A stretch of DNA of 13,215 nucleotides from G020354025 sp964621455 (GTDB lineage: Bacteria > Fidelibacterota > Marinisomatia > SCGC-AAA003-L08 > TS1B11), in assembly GCA_964621455.1 (NCBI GenBank), contig CAZULW010000067.1, positions 1-13,215 of the forward strand, given 5' to 3'. Shown piece by piece: positions 1-8,187 of the stretch; the stretch's first letter is position 1; each line of letters opens with the position of its first letter. Both the position numbers and the translations under genes were made by a program. Under the pieces are notes generated by a model. That model was not told the origin of the DNA and ran no database searches. It saw nothing but the letters and a program-made list of their open reading frames with translations.

Positions 1-1
1 T

Positions 2-3000
2 GCCGCGCCGATCATGGACGCGGCCGGACAGCTGGAGGCCGTCGTCGGCACGTTCGCGGATATCACCGCACGCAAACAGGCCGAGTTCACCGAGCGCAAG
101 CGGGCGGAAGAGGCCCTGCGGAAGACCCACGACGAGCTGGAAATCCGGGTCCAGGAACGAGTGGCAGAATTGGCGCAGGCCCGCGAGGCCCTCCCGGCCG
201 AGTCCGCCGAGCGCAAGCGGGCGGAGGAGGAACTACGAAAGAGTGAAGAGAGGTATCGCACCGTTGTAGAGGATATGCCCGCGCTGATTTGCCGTTTTCT
301 GCCCGATGGAACACTCTCCTTTGTAAATAATGCCTATTGCCGGTATTTCAGCAAGACGCATGAGGAGCTGGTCGGGCACAACTTTTTTCAATTCATTCCA
401 GTGGAAGACCGGGAAAAAGTTCGAGAGCATTATGACTCCATCAGTAAGGAAAAGCCTGCGATAACCTATGAACATCAGGTAATAGCACCTGATGGAACGA
501 TTCGTTGGCAGAGGTGGACAGCCCGGGGGCTCTTTGATGAGAGTGGCGCGCTGGTGGAATATCAATCCATTGGAGAAGACATCACCGAGCGCCAGCAGGC
601 GGAGGAATCTTTTGCCATGGAGCTGGAGCGCCTGTCCACCACCCCGCGGGGCATCGGCGACGGGGTCATCGCCACCGACGTTGATCGACCGGCGGTGCTC
701 ATAAACCAGGCCGCCGAAACACTCACCGGCCGGTCCCAGGAAGAGGCCCTCCAGGCCGAGTCCGCCGAGTACAAGCAGGCGGAGGAAGAACGCGAGAAAC
801 TACTGCACGATAAGGGAGAACGTGTTAAGGAACTCCAATGCATGTATGGTGTGGCCAAATCTATTCGTGCACGAAACACCCTGGAGGAGATATTTCAGGA
901 TGTGGCCGAGCTCATCCCCCCCGGCTGGCATTACCCGGAGATCACCAGAGGAAAGGTCACCTTCGGCGAAAAAGAGTACGTTTCAGAGCCATTCACGGAG
1001 ACCGAGTGGAAGCAGTCAAGCGACATTGTCGTGCATGGCGAGCCCCTGGGTTCGATAGAGGTTTATTATCTGGAGGAGTGCCCGGAGCTGGATGAAGGTC
1101 CGTTCATGACGGAGGAACGGAACCTGATCAACGGGATGGCCAAGAATATTAGCGAAGCCATCGAGCGCAAGCATGCAGAGGAGGCGCTGCGGGAGAGCGA
1201 GAAAAAATACCGGTCTTTGTTCAGCAATATGCGAAACGGTTTCGCGTATTGCCAGATTCTGGTCGATGAAAAAAACCAACCTATCGATTTCATTTATCTT
1301 GAAGTAAATGATGCCTTTGAAAAACTCACGGGATTAAAAAAGGCAGACGTTTTAGGAAAAAAGGTTACAGAGGCGATCCCTGGAACAAAGGAAGCTCATC
1401 CTGAATTATTTGATATCTACGGCAAAGTTGCCTTAACTGGCGAGGGCACTCAATTTGACCTCCACTTCAGGCCCTTTGAAATATGGTTATCTATTTCCGT
1501 TTATTGTCCCCAGAGAGGTTATTTTGTTGCCGTTTTTGAAAATATTACCGAGCGCAAGCGGGCGGAGGAGGCGCTGCAGGAGAGTGAAGAGCGGTTCAGG
1601 CAGTTCTTTGAGAACGAGCCGGTATATTGCTACATGATTTCTCTAGAAGGCCAAATACTCAATGTCAACACCCCTGCACTCAAGGCCCTGGGCTATCAGA
1701 AAGAAGAACTGGTCGGCAAACCTCTGAAAATGATTTACGCTCCTGAATCACTGCCGAAGATGAAGCAGCTATTCGCGAAGTGGCAGGAGACTGGAGGATT
1801 CAAGGATGAGGAAATCGTTATCATCACAAAGGAAGGTGACAGGCGCAATGTCCTTCTCAGTACAGATGCAGTGAAAGATAGTGATGGGAAGATATTGTAT
1901 TCCGTATCTGTACAAAGGGACATCACCGAGCGCAAGCGGGCTGTGGAAGCCCTGCGGGAATCTCGTGAAATGTACCAGGAGCTGTATAACGAAGCGCCCG
2001 TGGGATATCATGAGATAGACCTGGAAGGAATAATTACCAGGGTCAACCAGACTGAAGCAGAGATGCTAGGGTATTCAGTCGATGAGATGATCGGTAAGCC
2101 GGTGTGGGATTCCCTCGCCCCGGACCAGCGGGACATAACGAAGGAGGCCGTGCTGGAAAAGCTCCGGGAGCCGCAGCCCCTGAAGGATTTCGACCGGAAG
2201 TATTTACGCAAAGATGGCCGGGAGATCGACGTTCAGATCACGGACCGGCAGATTGTCGACAGCGAAGGCCGGGTAACCGGCATCCGTTCCACCCTGCAGG
2301 ACATCACCGAGCGCAAGCGGGCGGAGGATGAATTGCGCTTGCATAGTACAATTATGGCCCACATGGACGAAGGAGTATATCTCATTCGAAGTGATGACGG
2401 AATAATTGTCTATACAAATCCCAAATTTGAGGAGATGTTTGGTTATGATCCCGGCGAAATGATAGGCAAACACGTTCTCATTGTAAATGATCCATCCGAT
2501 AAACATCCTGAGCAAACAGCAAAGGAAATTATAGGGATCCTGAACAAAACCGGAGAGTGGCATGGGGATATAAGAAATATCAGGAAAGACGGTACTCCAT
2601 TCTGGAGCGCTGCTAATGTTTCAACTTTCAATCATCCTGAGTACGGCAAAGTCATGATCTCAATTCACACAGACATCACCGAGCGCAAGCAGGCGGATGA
2701 GGCCCTTATCAGAACCAACCGCGCCCTGAGACTGGTAAGTGAGTGCAACCAGGCCTTGGTTCGGGAGAAGGATGAGATCCGACTGCTGGATGCCATCTGC
2801 GAAATCATCGTGGATATCGGTGGGTATCGTCTGGCGTGGGTGGGTCTGGCCGAGCACGACCGCCAGAAGACCGTTAGGCCGGTGTCCTGGATGGGATACG
2901 AAAAAGGGTACCTGGAAACGTTGAAGATTACCTGGGCGGACACCGAGCAAGGGCGCGGTCCCACCGGAATAGCCATCCGAACGGGCAAGCCGGTCATAGC

Positions 3001-4801
3001 CCGCGACATCCCCAACGATCCGGTCTTCGCTCCCTGGCGCAAGGAAGCCCTCAAACGGGATTATGCCTCCTCAATAGCGCTGCCCCTGAAAATCGCCGAC
3101 CAGGCCATAGGCGCGCTGAATATTTACTCGCCCGAGCCTGACGCATTTATTGACGAGGAATTAAACCTGCTGCGGGATCTGGGCGACGATCTGGCCTATG
3201 GTATCATGGCATTGCGGGCCCAGGCCGAGCGCAAGCGGGTGGAGGAGGCTCTGGCCATGGAGCAGGAGCGCCTGTCCACCACCCTGCGGGGCATCGTCGA
3301 CGGGGTTATCACCACCGACATTGATCTACAGGTGGTGCTCATAAACCAGGCCGCCGAAACACTCACCGGCTGGTCCCAGGAAGAGGCCCTCGGCCGGCCG
3401 CTCGCCGAGGTTCTCACTCTCGTTGATCAAACCTCCGGCAGGGCTATTGACCTCCCCACCATCGAGATGCTTAAAGACCAGGTGGTGGTACTTCCCGGCC
3501 AGCGTGCCACACTCGTCTCCAGGAGTGACAGCCGGATACCAGTCTCGCTGAGTTTTTCACCCTTGAAAGATCGGGAGAGTCAGGTCATCGGTATGGTTAT
3601 GGATATCCTGGATATTACCGAGAGGGAGCGGCTGGAGTCTGAAATGCTCCGGTCAGCAAAACTGGAATCCCTTGGTGTCCTGGCTGGGGGGCTGGCCCAC
3701 GACTTCAATAATTTCCTCATGAGCATCATGCTCAATCTGTCCACCGCCCGCCTGTACCTGCGGGACGATCCTAAAGCAGCCGTCATGCTGAAGGACGCCG
3801 AAGAGTCCACCCGCCGGGCCCGGGAGATCACCCGACAGCTGGCGACCCTCACCCGCGGGGGTGTCCCGATCAAGGCGAGCAGGTACCTTACCCCCCTGCT
3901 TAAGGAAGCAGTTAATTTCTCCCTGCACGGCTCCCTCGTAAGGCCCTTGTTCAGACTTGAAGAGGAGCTCTGGCCGGTGGAAATTGATCACGGACAGATC
4001 AACCAGGTGCTCAACAACCTGGCAATCAACGCCGTGCAGGCCATGCCGGAAGGAGGAACCCTGACCGTGACCACCATCAATGTTACCGTGGATGAGGAAC
4101 ATCCCAGAGGACCTCTGAGCCGGGGCCAGTATGTGGAAGTAGCCCTCACGGATGAAGGGACCGGCATCCCACCAGAGGCCCTGGATAAAATCTTTGATCC
4201 GTACTTTACCACCAAGGAGACGGGATCGGGGCTGGGGTTGTTCTCCGTCTACAGCATCATCAACAAGCACAACGGGTGGATTACGGTGGATTCCGAAGTG
4301 AACAAGGGGACCACCTTCACCTTCTACCTCCCGGCGGCAGAGGAGGCCGTTATTCCGCCCTATTCAAAAGAAAGCGAGGCTATGAAAAAGATAATCTCGG
4401 GCACGGGCCGCATCCTGGTCATGGACGACGATGAGTTGATCCGCAAGGCCCTGGGGCGGCTGTTGGATGACCTTGGATTTGAAACGGCATATGCCCCAGA
4501 CGGAGCCGCCGCGCTGGAGCTGTTCAAGCAGGCCCACTCAACAGGCAAGCCGTTCAGGGCCGCTATCCTGGACTTTTCGATCCCCGGGGGTATGGGCGGG
4601 GTGGAAACACTAGCGCGTATACGTGAAATCGACCCGGAGGCCAAGGCCATTATTACCAGCGGATATGCCAATGCGCCCATCATGGCCCATTACAAGGACT
4701 ACGGCTTTCAGGGAAGGCTGGCCAAACCCTTCACAGCCGTTGAATTGTCCGAGGTTCTCAAGGAGGTGCTCGAGGAAAAGCAGGGGCTGGTTAATCAATA
4801 G
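2..4801 (+). CDS. Hybrid sensor histidine kinase with many PAS/GAF domains, 5' partial
   Basis: The frame is open from base 2 to a TAG at 4799-4801, so the first ATG (base 14) is internal: it falls inside the end of a PAS domain (ending DITARKQAE), and the real start lies outside the window. Numbering residues from that ATG: coiled-coil linker 25-80; PAS 80-195; truncated PAS copy 200-247; GAF-like 262-385; PAS 394-515; PAS 523-640; PAS 650-768; PAS 776-892; GAF 900-1068; PAS 1081-1203; HisKA with GGLAHDFNN and phospho-acceptor H1229; HATPase with N-box N1335/N1339, DEGTG 1380-1384 and GSGLGL 1404-1409; receiver with acidic D1471-D1473, phospho-acceptor D1520 and K1571. All catalytic residues are present. 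No membrane segment is visible, so this part is probably cytosolic. It should autophosphorylate and pass phosphate to its own receiver. The ligands and output partner cannot be read from the sequence. Linkers between domains are near-identical DNA repeats. The 3' end overlaps the convergent dtxR-type gene by 11 bases. Confidence 0.95.
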   Translation, partial: AAPIMDAAGQLEAVVGTFADITARKQAEFTERKRAEEALRKTHDELEIRVQERVAELAQAREALPAESAERKRAEEELRKSEERYRTVVEDMPALICRFLPDGTLSFVNNAYCRYFSKTHEELVGHNFFQFIPVEDREKVREHYDSISKEKPAITYEHQVIAPDGTIRWQRWTARGLFDESGALVEYQSIGEDITERQQAEESFAMELERLSTTPRGIGDGVIATDVDRPAVLINQAAETLTGRSQEEALQAESAEYKQAEEEREKLLHDKGERVKELQCMYGVAKSIRARNTLEEIFQDVAELIPPGWHYPEITRGKVTFGEKEYVSEPFTETEWKQSSDIVVHGEPLGSIEVYYLEECPELDEGPFMTEERNLINGMAKNISEAIERKHAEEALRESEKKYRSLFSNMRNGFAYCQILVDEKNQPIDFIYLEVNDAFEKLTGLKKADVLGKKVTEAIPGTKEAHPELFDIYGKVALTGEGTQFDLHFRPFEIWLSISVYCPQRGYFVAVFENITERKRAEEALQESEERFRQFFENEPVYCYMISLEGQILNVNTPALKALGYQKEELVGKPLKMIYAPESLPKMKQLFAKWQETGGFKDEEIVIITKEGDRRNVLLSTDAVKDSDGKILYSVSVQRDITERKRAVEALRESREMYQELYNEAPVGYHEIDLEGIITRVNQTEAEMLGYSVDEMIGKPVWDSLAPDQRDITKEAVLEKLREPQPLKDFDRKYLRKDGREIDVQITDRQIVDSEGRVTGIRSTLQDITERKRAEDELRLHSTIMAHMDEGVYLIRSDDGIIVYTNPKFEEMFGYDPGEMIGKHVLIVNDPSDKHPEQTAKEIIGILNKTGEWHGDIRNIRKDGTPFWSAANVSTFNHPEYGKVMISIHTDITERKQADEALIRTNRALRLVSECNQALVREKDEIRLLDAICEIIVDIGGYRLAWVGLAEHDRQKTVRPVSWMGYEKGYLETLKITWADTEQGRGPTGIAIRTGKPVIARDIPNDPVFAPWRKEALKRDYASSIALPLKIADQAIGALNIYSPEPDAFIDEELNLLRDLGDDLAYGIMALRAQAERKRVEEALAMEQERLSTTLRGIVDGVITTDIDLQVVLINQAAETLTGWSQEEALGRPLAEVLTLVDQTSGRAIDLPTIEMLKDQVVVLPGQRATLVSRSDSRIPVSLSFSPLKDRESQVIGMVMDILDITERERLESEMLRSAKLESLGVLAGGLAHDFNNFLMSIMLNLSTARLYLRDDPKAAVMLKDAEESTRRAREITRQLATLTRGGVPIKASRYLTPLLKEAVNFSLHGSLVRPLFRLEEELWPVEIDHGQINQVLNNLAINAVQAMPEGGTLTVTTINVTVDEEHPRGPLSRGQYVEVALTDEGTGIPPEALDKIFDPYFTTKETGSGLGLFSVYSIINKHNGWITVDSEVNKGTTFTFYLPAAEEAVIPPYSKESEAMKKIISGTGRILVMDDDELIRKALGRLLDDLGFETAYAPDGAAALELFKQAHSTGKPFRAAILDFSIPGGMGGVETLARIREIDPEAKAIITSGYANAPIMAHYKDYGFQGRLAKPFTAVELSEVLKEVLEEKQGLVNQ
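88..3250 (+). repeat. Dispersed inter-domain linker repeat (about ten copies)
   Basis: A DNA core close to GAGCGCAAGCGGGCGGAG, encoding ERKRAEE, recurs at nearly every domain border: around 92, 209, 586 (diverged), 768 (diverged), 1161, 1550, 1927, 2308, 2679 and 3226. Several copies are identical over the whole core although the flanking PAS sequences differ strongly. The encoded helix is the usual PAS signalling linker. The conservation of synonymous positions suggests copying of linker DNA rather than protein constraint alone. Confidence 0.85.
615..750 (+). repeat. Truncated PAS module, copy A of an internal duplication
   Basis: This 136-base stretch aligns without gaps to 3255-3390. I count about 10 mismatches by hand, roughly 93% identity. 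It encodes the first third of a PAS domain (motifs ERLSTT, INQAAETLTG, SQEEAL) and then stops matching at GAGGCCCT, running straight into a linker like that at 185-212. The PAS core beta strands that follow in the other copy are missing here, so this copy is unlikely to fold as a complete PAS domain. Confidence 0.9.
3255..3390 (+). repeat. Intact PAS module start, copy B of the duplication
   Basis: This is the partner of 615-750. Here the homologous segment continues into a complete PAS domain directly before the HisKA domain, so it is the likely donor or the ancestral arrangement. Confidence 0.9.
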
Positions 4802-5456
4802 GCCGCACGTAGATCTCGTCAGCGATCTCCGGGTCCAGGGCCAGTTCAGTCTCACCCAGGCGCACTACGAAAGCCGGTTTGCGCTGGTGCAGGTTCAACG
4901 CCACCCCGGGATTGATCCCCAAAGCCGCCAGACGGTCGAAACGCTTGTGGAAGCTGGGGGTTAAAAAGGCCACCCGGGCTGATTTCCCAACCCCCAGGCG
5001 TGACAGGCGCGTGATCAGGGGCGTAACGAATTCAGCAGGTTCTGGCGGGGTGTCGCCAGGGGGGATGGGCCGGCCGGTGGGGTCTACCTGGGGATGCCCC
5101 AGGAAAGCGGCCACCTTGTCGCTCACCTCCTCGCTCAAGAAATGCTCGAACTGGCAGGCCATCTCCTCACTGACCTTTTCCGATACATCCAGCACATCCA
5201 TGAGCAGCCGCTGAGCCAGCCGGTGCCTGCGAATGACATTCCGGGCTCTTTGGCGACCCTCATCGGTAAACTCGACTGCACCTCCTTTCAGCACCACCAA
5301 GCCCATGTCCGCCATTTCCCTCAGAGACTCGGGCAGATCAACGTCGCCACCATCGTGTTTGCATTCCATGTGCAGCCGCTCTATCTGCGGCTGGCCGTCC
5401 TCGTGGGCAATCCACACCGCTTCCAGGATTTCATCAATGAGACAGGATTTTTTCAT
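4791..5456 (-). CDS. DtxR/MntR-family metal-dependent regulator with FeoA-like C-terminal domain
   Basis: The 221-residue protein has an N-terminal winged helix (about 1-70), a dimerisation/metal domain (71-135, with RHRLAQRLL, ACQFEHFLS and the PTGRPIP segment) and a C-terminal SH3/FeoA-like domain (about 143-218, with RLAALGINPG). Members of this family bind Fe(II) or Mn(II) and repress uptake genes. Candidate ligands C101, E104 and H105 match the DtxR primary site and H78 matches the ancillary site, but the usual glutamate four residues after H78 is Q82, and the common CPHG is DPTG. The start ATG overlaps the stop of the upstream cysteine-rich gene as ATGA, so translation is probably coupled. 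Being last in the feo operon, it probably senses iron and acts on this or other loci. Its targets are not visible. Its end overlaps the convergent kinase gene. Confidence 0.88.
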   Translation of the reverse strand: MKKSCLIDEILEAVWIAHEDGQPQIERLHMECKHDGGDVDLPESLREMADMGLVVLKGGAVEFTDEGRQRARNVIRRHRLAQRLLMDVLDVSEKVSEEMACQFEHFLSEEVSDKVAAFLGHPQVDPTGRPIPPGDTPPEPAEFVTPLITRLSRLGVGKSARVAFLTPSFHKRFDRLAALGINPGVALNLHQRKPAFVVRLGETELALDPEIADEIYVRPID

Positions 5457-5659
5457 GACCGGGTTGGAACCTCATCTTGTTTCTTTTGCAGATATTTTAA
5501 CAACGCCTTGAACAGGTTAACGATCCTGGATTCCGTGAGAAACTCATAACCGCAGCCGGGACACTTAATCATGGTACATCCCTTGTTGAACGGACAACCG
5601 GCGTGGCAGTTCTCCCGCCGGGAATCGAACTCATAGCCACACAGGGGGCAGGCAATCAC
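5453..5659 (-). CDS. Small FeoB-linked seven-cysteine (zinc-ribbon-like) protein
   Basis: The 68-residue protein starts at a GTG that overlaps the feoB stop as GTGA and ends in an ATGA overlap with the dtxR-type gene. This fixes the start and implies coupled translation. It carries two near-identical knuckles, ACPLCGYEF (residues 3-11) and KCPGCGYEF (32-40), separated by a stretch with C18, C22 and C28, then a basic helical tail (41-68). Cysteines are C4, C7, C18, C22, C28, C33 and C36. There is no signal peptide or membrane segment. The pattern fits a zinc ribbon or an iron/Fe-S binding mini-protein. I do not recognise a named family. It is not the membrane-bound FeoB-associated Cys-rich protein, nor clearly FeoC, which is a winged helix. 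A longer ORF covering it in the same frame is a feoB shadow. Confidence 0.8.
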   Translation of the reverse strand: MIACPLCGYEFDSRRENCHAGCPFNKGCTMIKCPGCGYEFLTESRIVNLFKALLKYLQKKQDEVPTRS

Positions 5660-7722
5660 GGGAACACCACATTTAATAGTCTTAACGACCAGTTCACCGC
5701 ACCACCAATTAAGATGGCAAAGGGGAGGATAAAGATCGCCATCCCCAGGGCCACGCGCCAACCCTGCTCTTTGATGATCATGAAGAAGTTGGCGATGCAG
5801 GGCATGAAGAGGGTAATTACCACCAGGCTCACCAGCGTCTGGATGGTGTCCAGCTGTCCCTCCCGTGCCAGGAGAAACAGCCCCGCCGCACCGTAGTCCC
5901 GCCGGAGAAAGCCCATGATGAACGCTACGGTGGCCTCCCGGGGGAGGCCCAGGAAAGTCTGGATGATGGGGCCCGTAGCGTTTTCGATCCATACCAGAAC
6001 GGCCAGGCGATCCATGACAAACAGCACGAATGTCCCCAGGAAAAAGAGGGGCACCGCCTCCCGCAGGTACCACTCCAGTCGAGCCAGGGTCTTGATGAGG
6101 ATATTGCCCAGCAGCGGTTTCCGCAGGGGCGGCATCTCCAGCAGGAAATCGGATGTCTGGCCCGGCAGGACCTTCCCCGACAGGTAGCCTACCAGAAAGA
6201 TAGTGCCAAGGACGACCACCAGCCATATTCCGGCAGCACCCAGGGATATCCCCCCCAACATGGCCAGGATGACACCCAGTTGGGCCGAGCACGGCACCGC
6301 CAGGGCCAGCAGGAGGGTAACGATGAGCCGCTCCTTCCGGCTGTCCAGGATGCGGGTGGTCATGGTAGCCATGGTATCACAGCCCAGGCCCAGTACCATG
6401 GGCAGCACCGCCTTGCCATTGAGACCCATGGCCCGAAACGCGCGGTTCATCATCACCGACAACCGGGGCAGGTAACCGGAATCCTCCAGCAGACCAAAGG
6501 CGATGAAGAAAGTGCCGACAATGGGCAGCACGATGGCGATGGAATACGACAGGGCCATACTGAGCAGGCCGAACTCCCCCACCAGCAGGTCCCGGATCAG
6601 CTGCCAGGGGAAAATGATCTCCACCACTCTGGTCAGCCCCGGCACGACGTAGCCGCCGAAAAAGCCCTTTTCCAGCCAGTCCACCAGGGTGCCAGCGCCG
6701 AACACCCCCACGAAATAATACACGCCTGTCAGGACGGCGGCCACAAAGGCTAACCCGCCCACGGGGTGGATAGTGGCCCGGCTGAGCCACTGGGCCAGGG
6801 AGGTTAGGCGGGTCGCGCGATGCTGGAGTACTTCATCCATCAGCCGTGATGCGGACCGCATACGCGCCTGGGTGATTTCCACGTTCACGCTCCGGGCGAA
6901 CGCCCGCTGAGTGCGGTCAATAATGTCCCGGATGACCTCACCAGTGGCAGCGTCAACGGCTGTGTCCAGCCAGGCGGTGAGGGCGGTATCCCCTGTCAAC
7001 AGCATGAGGGCCAGGGATTTGCGCGAGATGGACGTTTTCCGAAGGGATCTCCCGGAAAGGGATTCCTTCGAGTCTTTCGAGACGGGCAGGAGCGGAACAA
7101 TCTCCTCCACCGCCTTCCGGATCGGTTCCGGATAGGTGACTGGGACCTGCCGCGGCTGGCTGATGTTGTCCAGCGTCCGGCGCCGGGCCTCCTCCAGACC
7201 CACTTTCTGTGTTGCAATAGTTTCCACCACCGGCACACCCAGCGCCTTGGCCAGGGCCTTCGAGTCGATGATGATGCCACGTTCGCGGGCCTCATCGGTC
7301 ATATTAAGGCACAGGGTATAAGGCAGCCCCATCTCGGCCAGCTGCAGGGAGAGCAGCAGTCCCCGCCGGAGATTCTTGGCGTCCGCCACCTGGAGAATGC
7401 GGGGCGGGGTCTGATCCATGAGGATGTTGCGGGTAACCACCTCGTCCTCACTGGTGGGAATGAAATTGTTGATACCGGGTGTGTCGATGACCTCCCAGTG
7501 GCCGTGATCTCCCCCCTTACCATGCACGGCCAGCCGGCCCCGGGCGAGCTCCACCGTCGTGCCGGGATAGTTGGAGACGTTCACGTAATGGCCGGTGAGA
7601 TAGCCGAAGATCACCGACTTTCCCACGTTGGGGTTCCCCACCAGGGCGATGGTGGAGGTTTCGCTACCAGTGGCAGGCTTGGCAGCAGCACCTTTACCGT
7701 GACTATGGCGCTGGAGACTCAT
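5656..7722 (-). CDS. feoB: Ferrous iron transporter B
   Basis: The 688-residue protein imports Fe(II) across the inner membrane. The N-terminal G domain has G1 GNPNVGKS (29-36), G2 YPGTTVE (52-58), G3 DTPG (80-83), G4 NMTD (140-143) and a G5-like segment near 168-175. A helical regulatory domain follows (about 180-300), containing a Ser/Lys-rich stretch (215-236). The membrane part begins near 320, with LEDSGYLPR (412-420), the gate motif GLGCDTMATMTTR (445-457), CSAQL (478-482), GFLRRDYGAAG (604-614) and PCIAN (641-645). It is somewhat shorter than the E. coli protein but complete. The ATG at 7722 lies inside the 3' end of fur (20-base overlap), and the stop overlaps the next gene's GTG. No separate feoA is present; the only FeoA-like domain is in the downstream DtxR-type protein. 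Regulation by the upstream Fur-type site is likely. Confidence 0.96.
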   Translation of the reverse strand: MSLQRHSHGKGAAAKPATGSETSTIALVGNPNVGKSVIFGYLTGHYVNVSNYPGTTVELARGRLAVHGKGGDHGHWEVIDTPGINNFIPTSEDEVVTRNILMDQTPPRILQVADAKNLRRGLLLSLQLAEMGLPYTLCLNMTDEARERGIIIDSKALAKALGVPVVETIATQKVGLEEARRRTLDNISQPRQVPVTYPEPIRKAVEEIVPLLPVSKDSKESLSGRSLRKTSISRKSLALMLLTGDTALTAWLDTAVDAATGEVIRDIIDRTQRAFARSVNVEITQARMRSASRLMDEVLQHRATRLTSLAQWLSRATIHPVGGLAFVAAVLTGVYYFVGVFGAGTLVDWLEKGFFGGYVVPGLTRVVEIIFPWQLIRDLLVGEFGLLSMALSYSIAIVLPIVGTFFIAFGLLEDSGYLPRLSVMMNRAFRAMGLNGKAVLPMVLGLGCDTMATMTTRILDSRKERLIVTLLLALAVPCSAQLGVILAMLGGISLGAAGIWLVVVLGTIFLVGYLSGKVLPGQTSDFLLEMPPLRKPLLGNILIKTLARLEWYLREAVPLFFLGTFVLFVMDRLAVLVWIENATGPIIQTFLGLPREATVAFIMGFLRRDYGAAGLFLLAREGQLDTIQTLVSLVVITLFMPCIANFFMIIKEQGWRVALGMAIFILPFAILIGGAVNWSLRLLNVVFP

Positions 7723-8176
7723 TGGTTACTTTTGCTTTTTTCGTACGGCAGACCCGGCAAATGCCGAAGAGCTGATGGACGTGGCTGATGAGCTGGAAAT
7801 CGTACTCCTTGCTCAGCCGTTCCTGCTGGCGCTCGATCCCGCGGTCCACAAACTCGATAATCCGGCCGCATTCCAGGCAGATGAGGTGGTCGTGGTGGGA
7901 CTGGGCCAGTCTGTTTTCGTACCGGAACCGTCCGTCGCCGATGTCCATTTTGCGGACGAAACCAACCTTCTCCAGTATGTCCAGCGTCCGGTAGATGGTG
8001 GCCCGGGAAACGGTGATTCCCCTCCCCCGCAGGGAGAGAAAGATATCGTCGCATTCGCGGTGCTCGTCGCCGGTCAGGATGTCCTCCAGGACGGCCAGGC
8101 GTTGGGATGTAAGGCGCAGGGAGCCCGCGCGAAGGGCTTGCTTGAAGCGGTTGATGTGTACCGAAGCGACTTCCAT
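7703..8176 (-). CDS. fur: Fur-family ferric uptake regulator
   Basis: From the ATG at 8176 the protein has 157 residues. It shows the Fur layout: N-terminal winged helix with RLTSQR (21-26) and recognition helix SRATIYRTLDIL (57-68), then the dimerisation domain with HHDH (94-97), C100-x2-C103 and a second C140-x2-C143. The histidines are the regulatory metal site and the two CxxC pairs form a structural zinc site in this family. A TTG start at 8185 would add three residues, but it is a weaker codon and would put the start almost on the operator; neither start has a clear Shine-Dalgarno. Being first in the operon with feoB supports Fur rather than Zur or PerR. The gene is probably autoregulated through the palindrome at 8188-8204. 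Confidence 0.92.
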   Translation of the reverse strand: MEVASVHINRFKQALRAGSLRLTSQRLAVLEDILTGDEHRECDDIFLSLRGRGITVSRATIYRTLDILEKVGFVRKMDIGDGRFRYENRLAQSHHDHLICLECGRIIEFVDRGIERQQERLSKEYDFQLISHVHQLFGICRVCRTKKAKVTNESPAP

Positions 8177-8187
8177 TACTAACAATA

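Noticed and set aside
14..16. ATG as the start of the sensor kinase
   Set aside because: The frame is open to the window edge and the first residues are the end of a PAS domain, so the gene begins upstream.
5025..5030. A separate feoA gene hidden in the iron operon
   Set aside because: The FeoA-like sequence is the in-frame C-terminal domain of the DtxR-type protein, with no internal start supported by a ribosome site.
5453..6292. 279-residue minus-strand frame overlapping feoB
   Set aside because: Its first three quarters is low-complexity Gly/Pro/His/Arg-rich shadow translation of feoB. Only the last 68 residues, from the GTG at 5659, look like a real protein.
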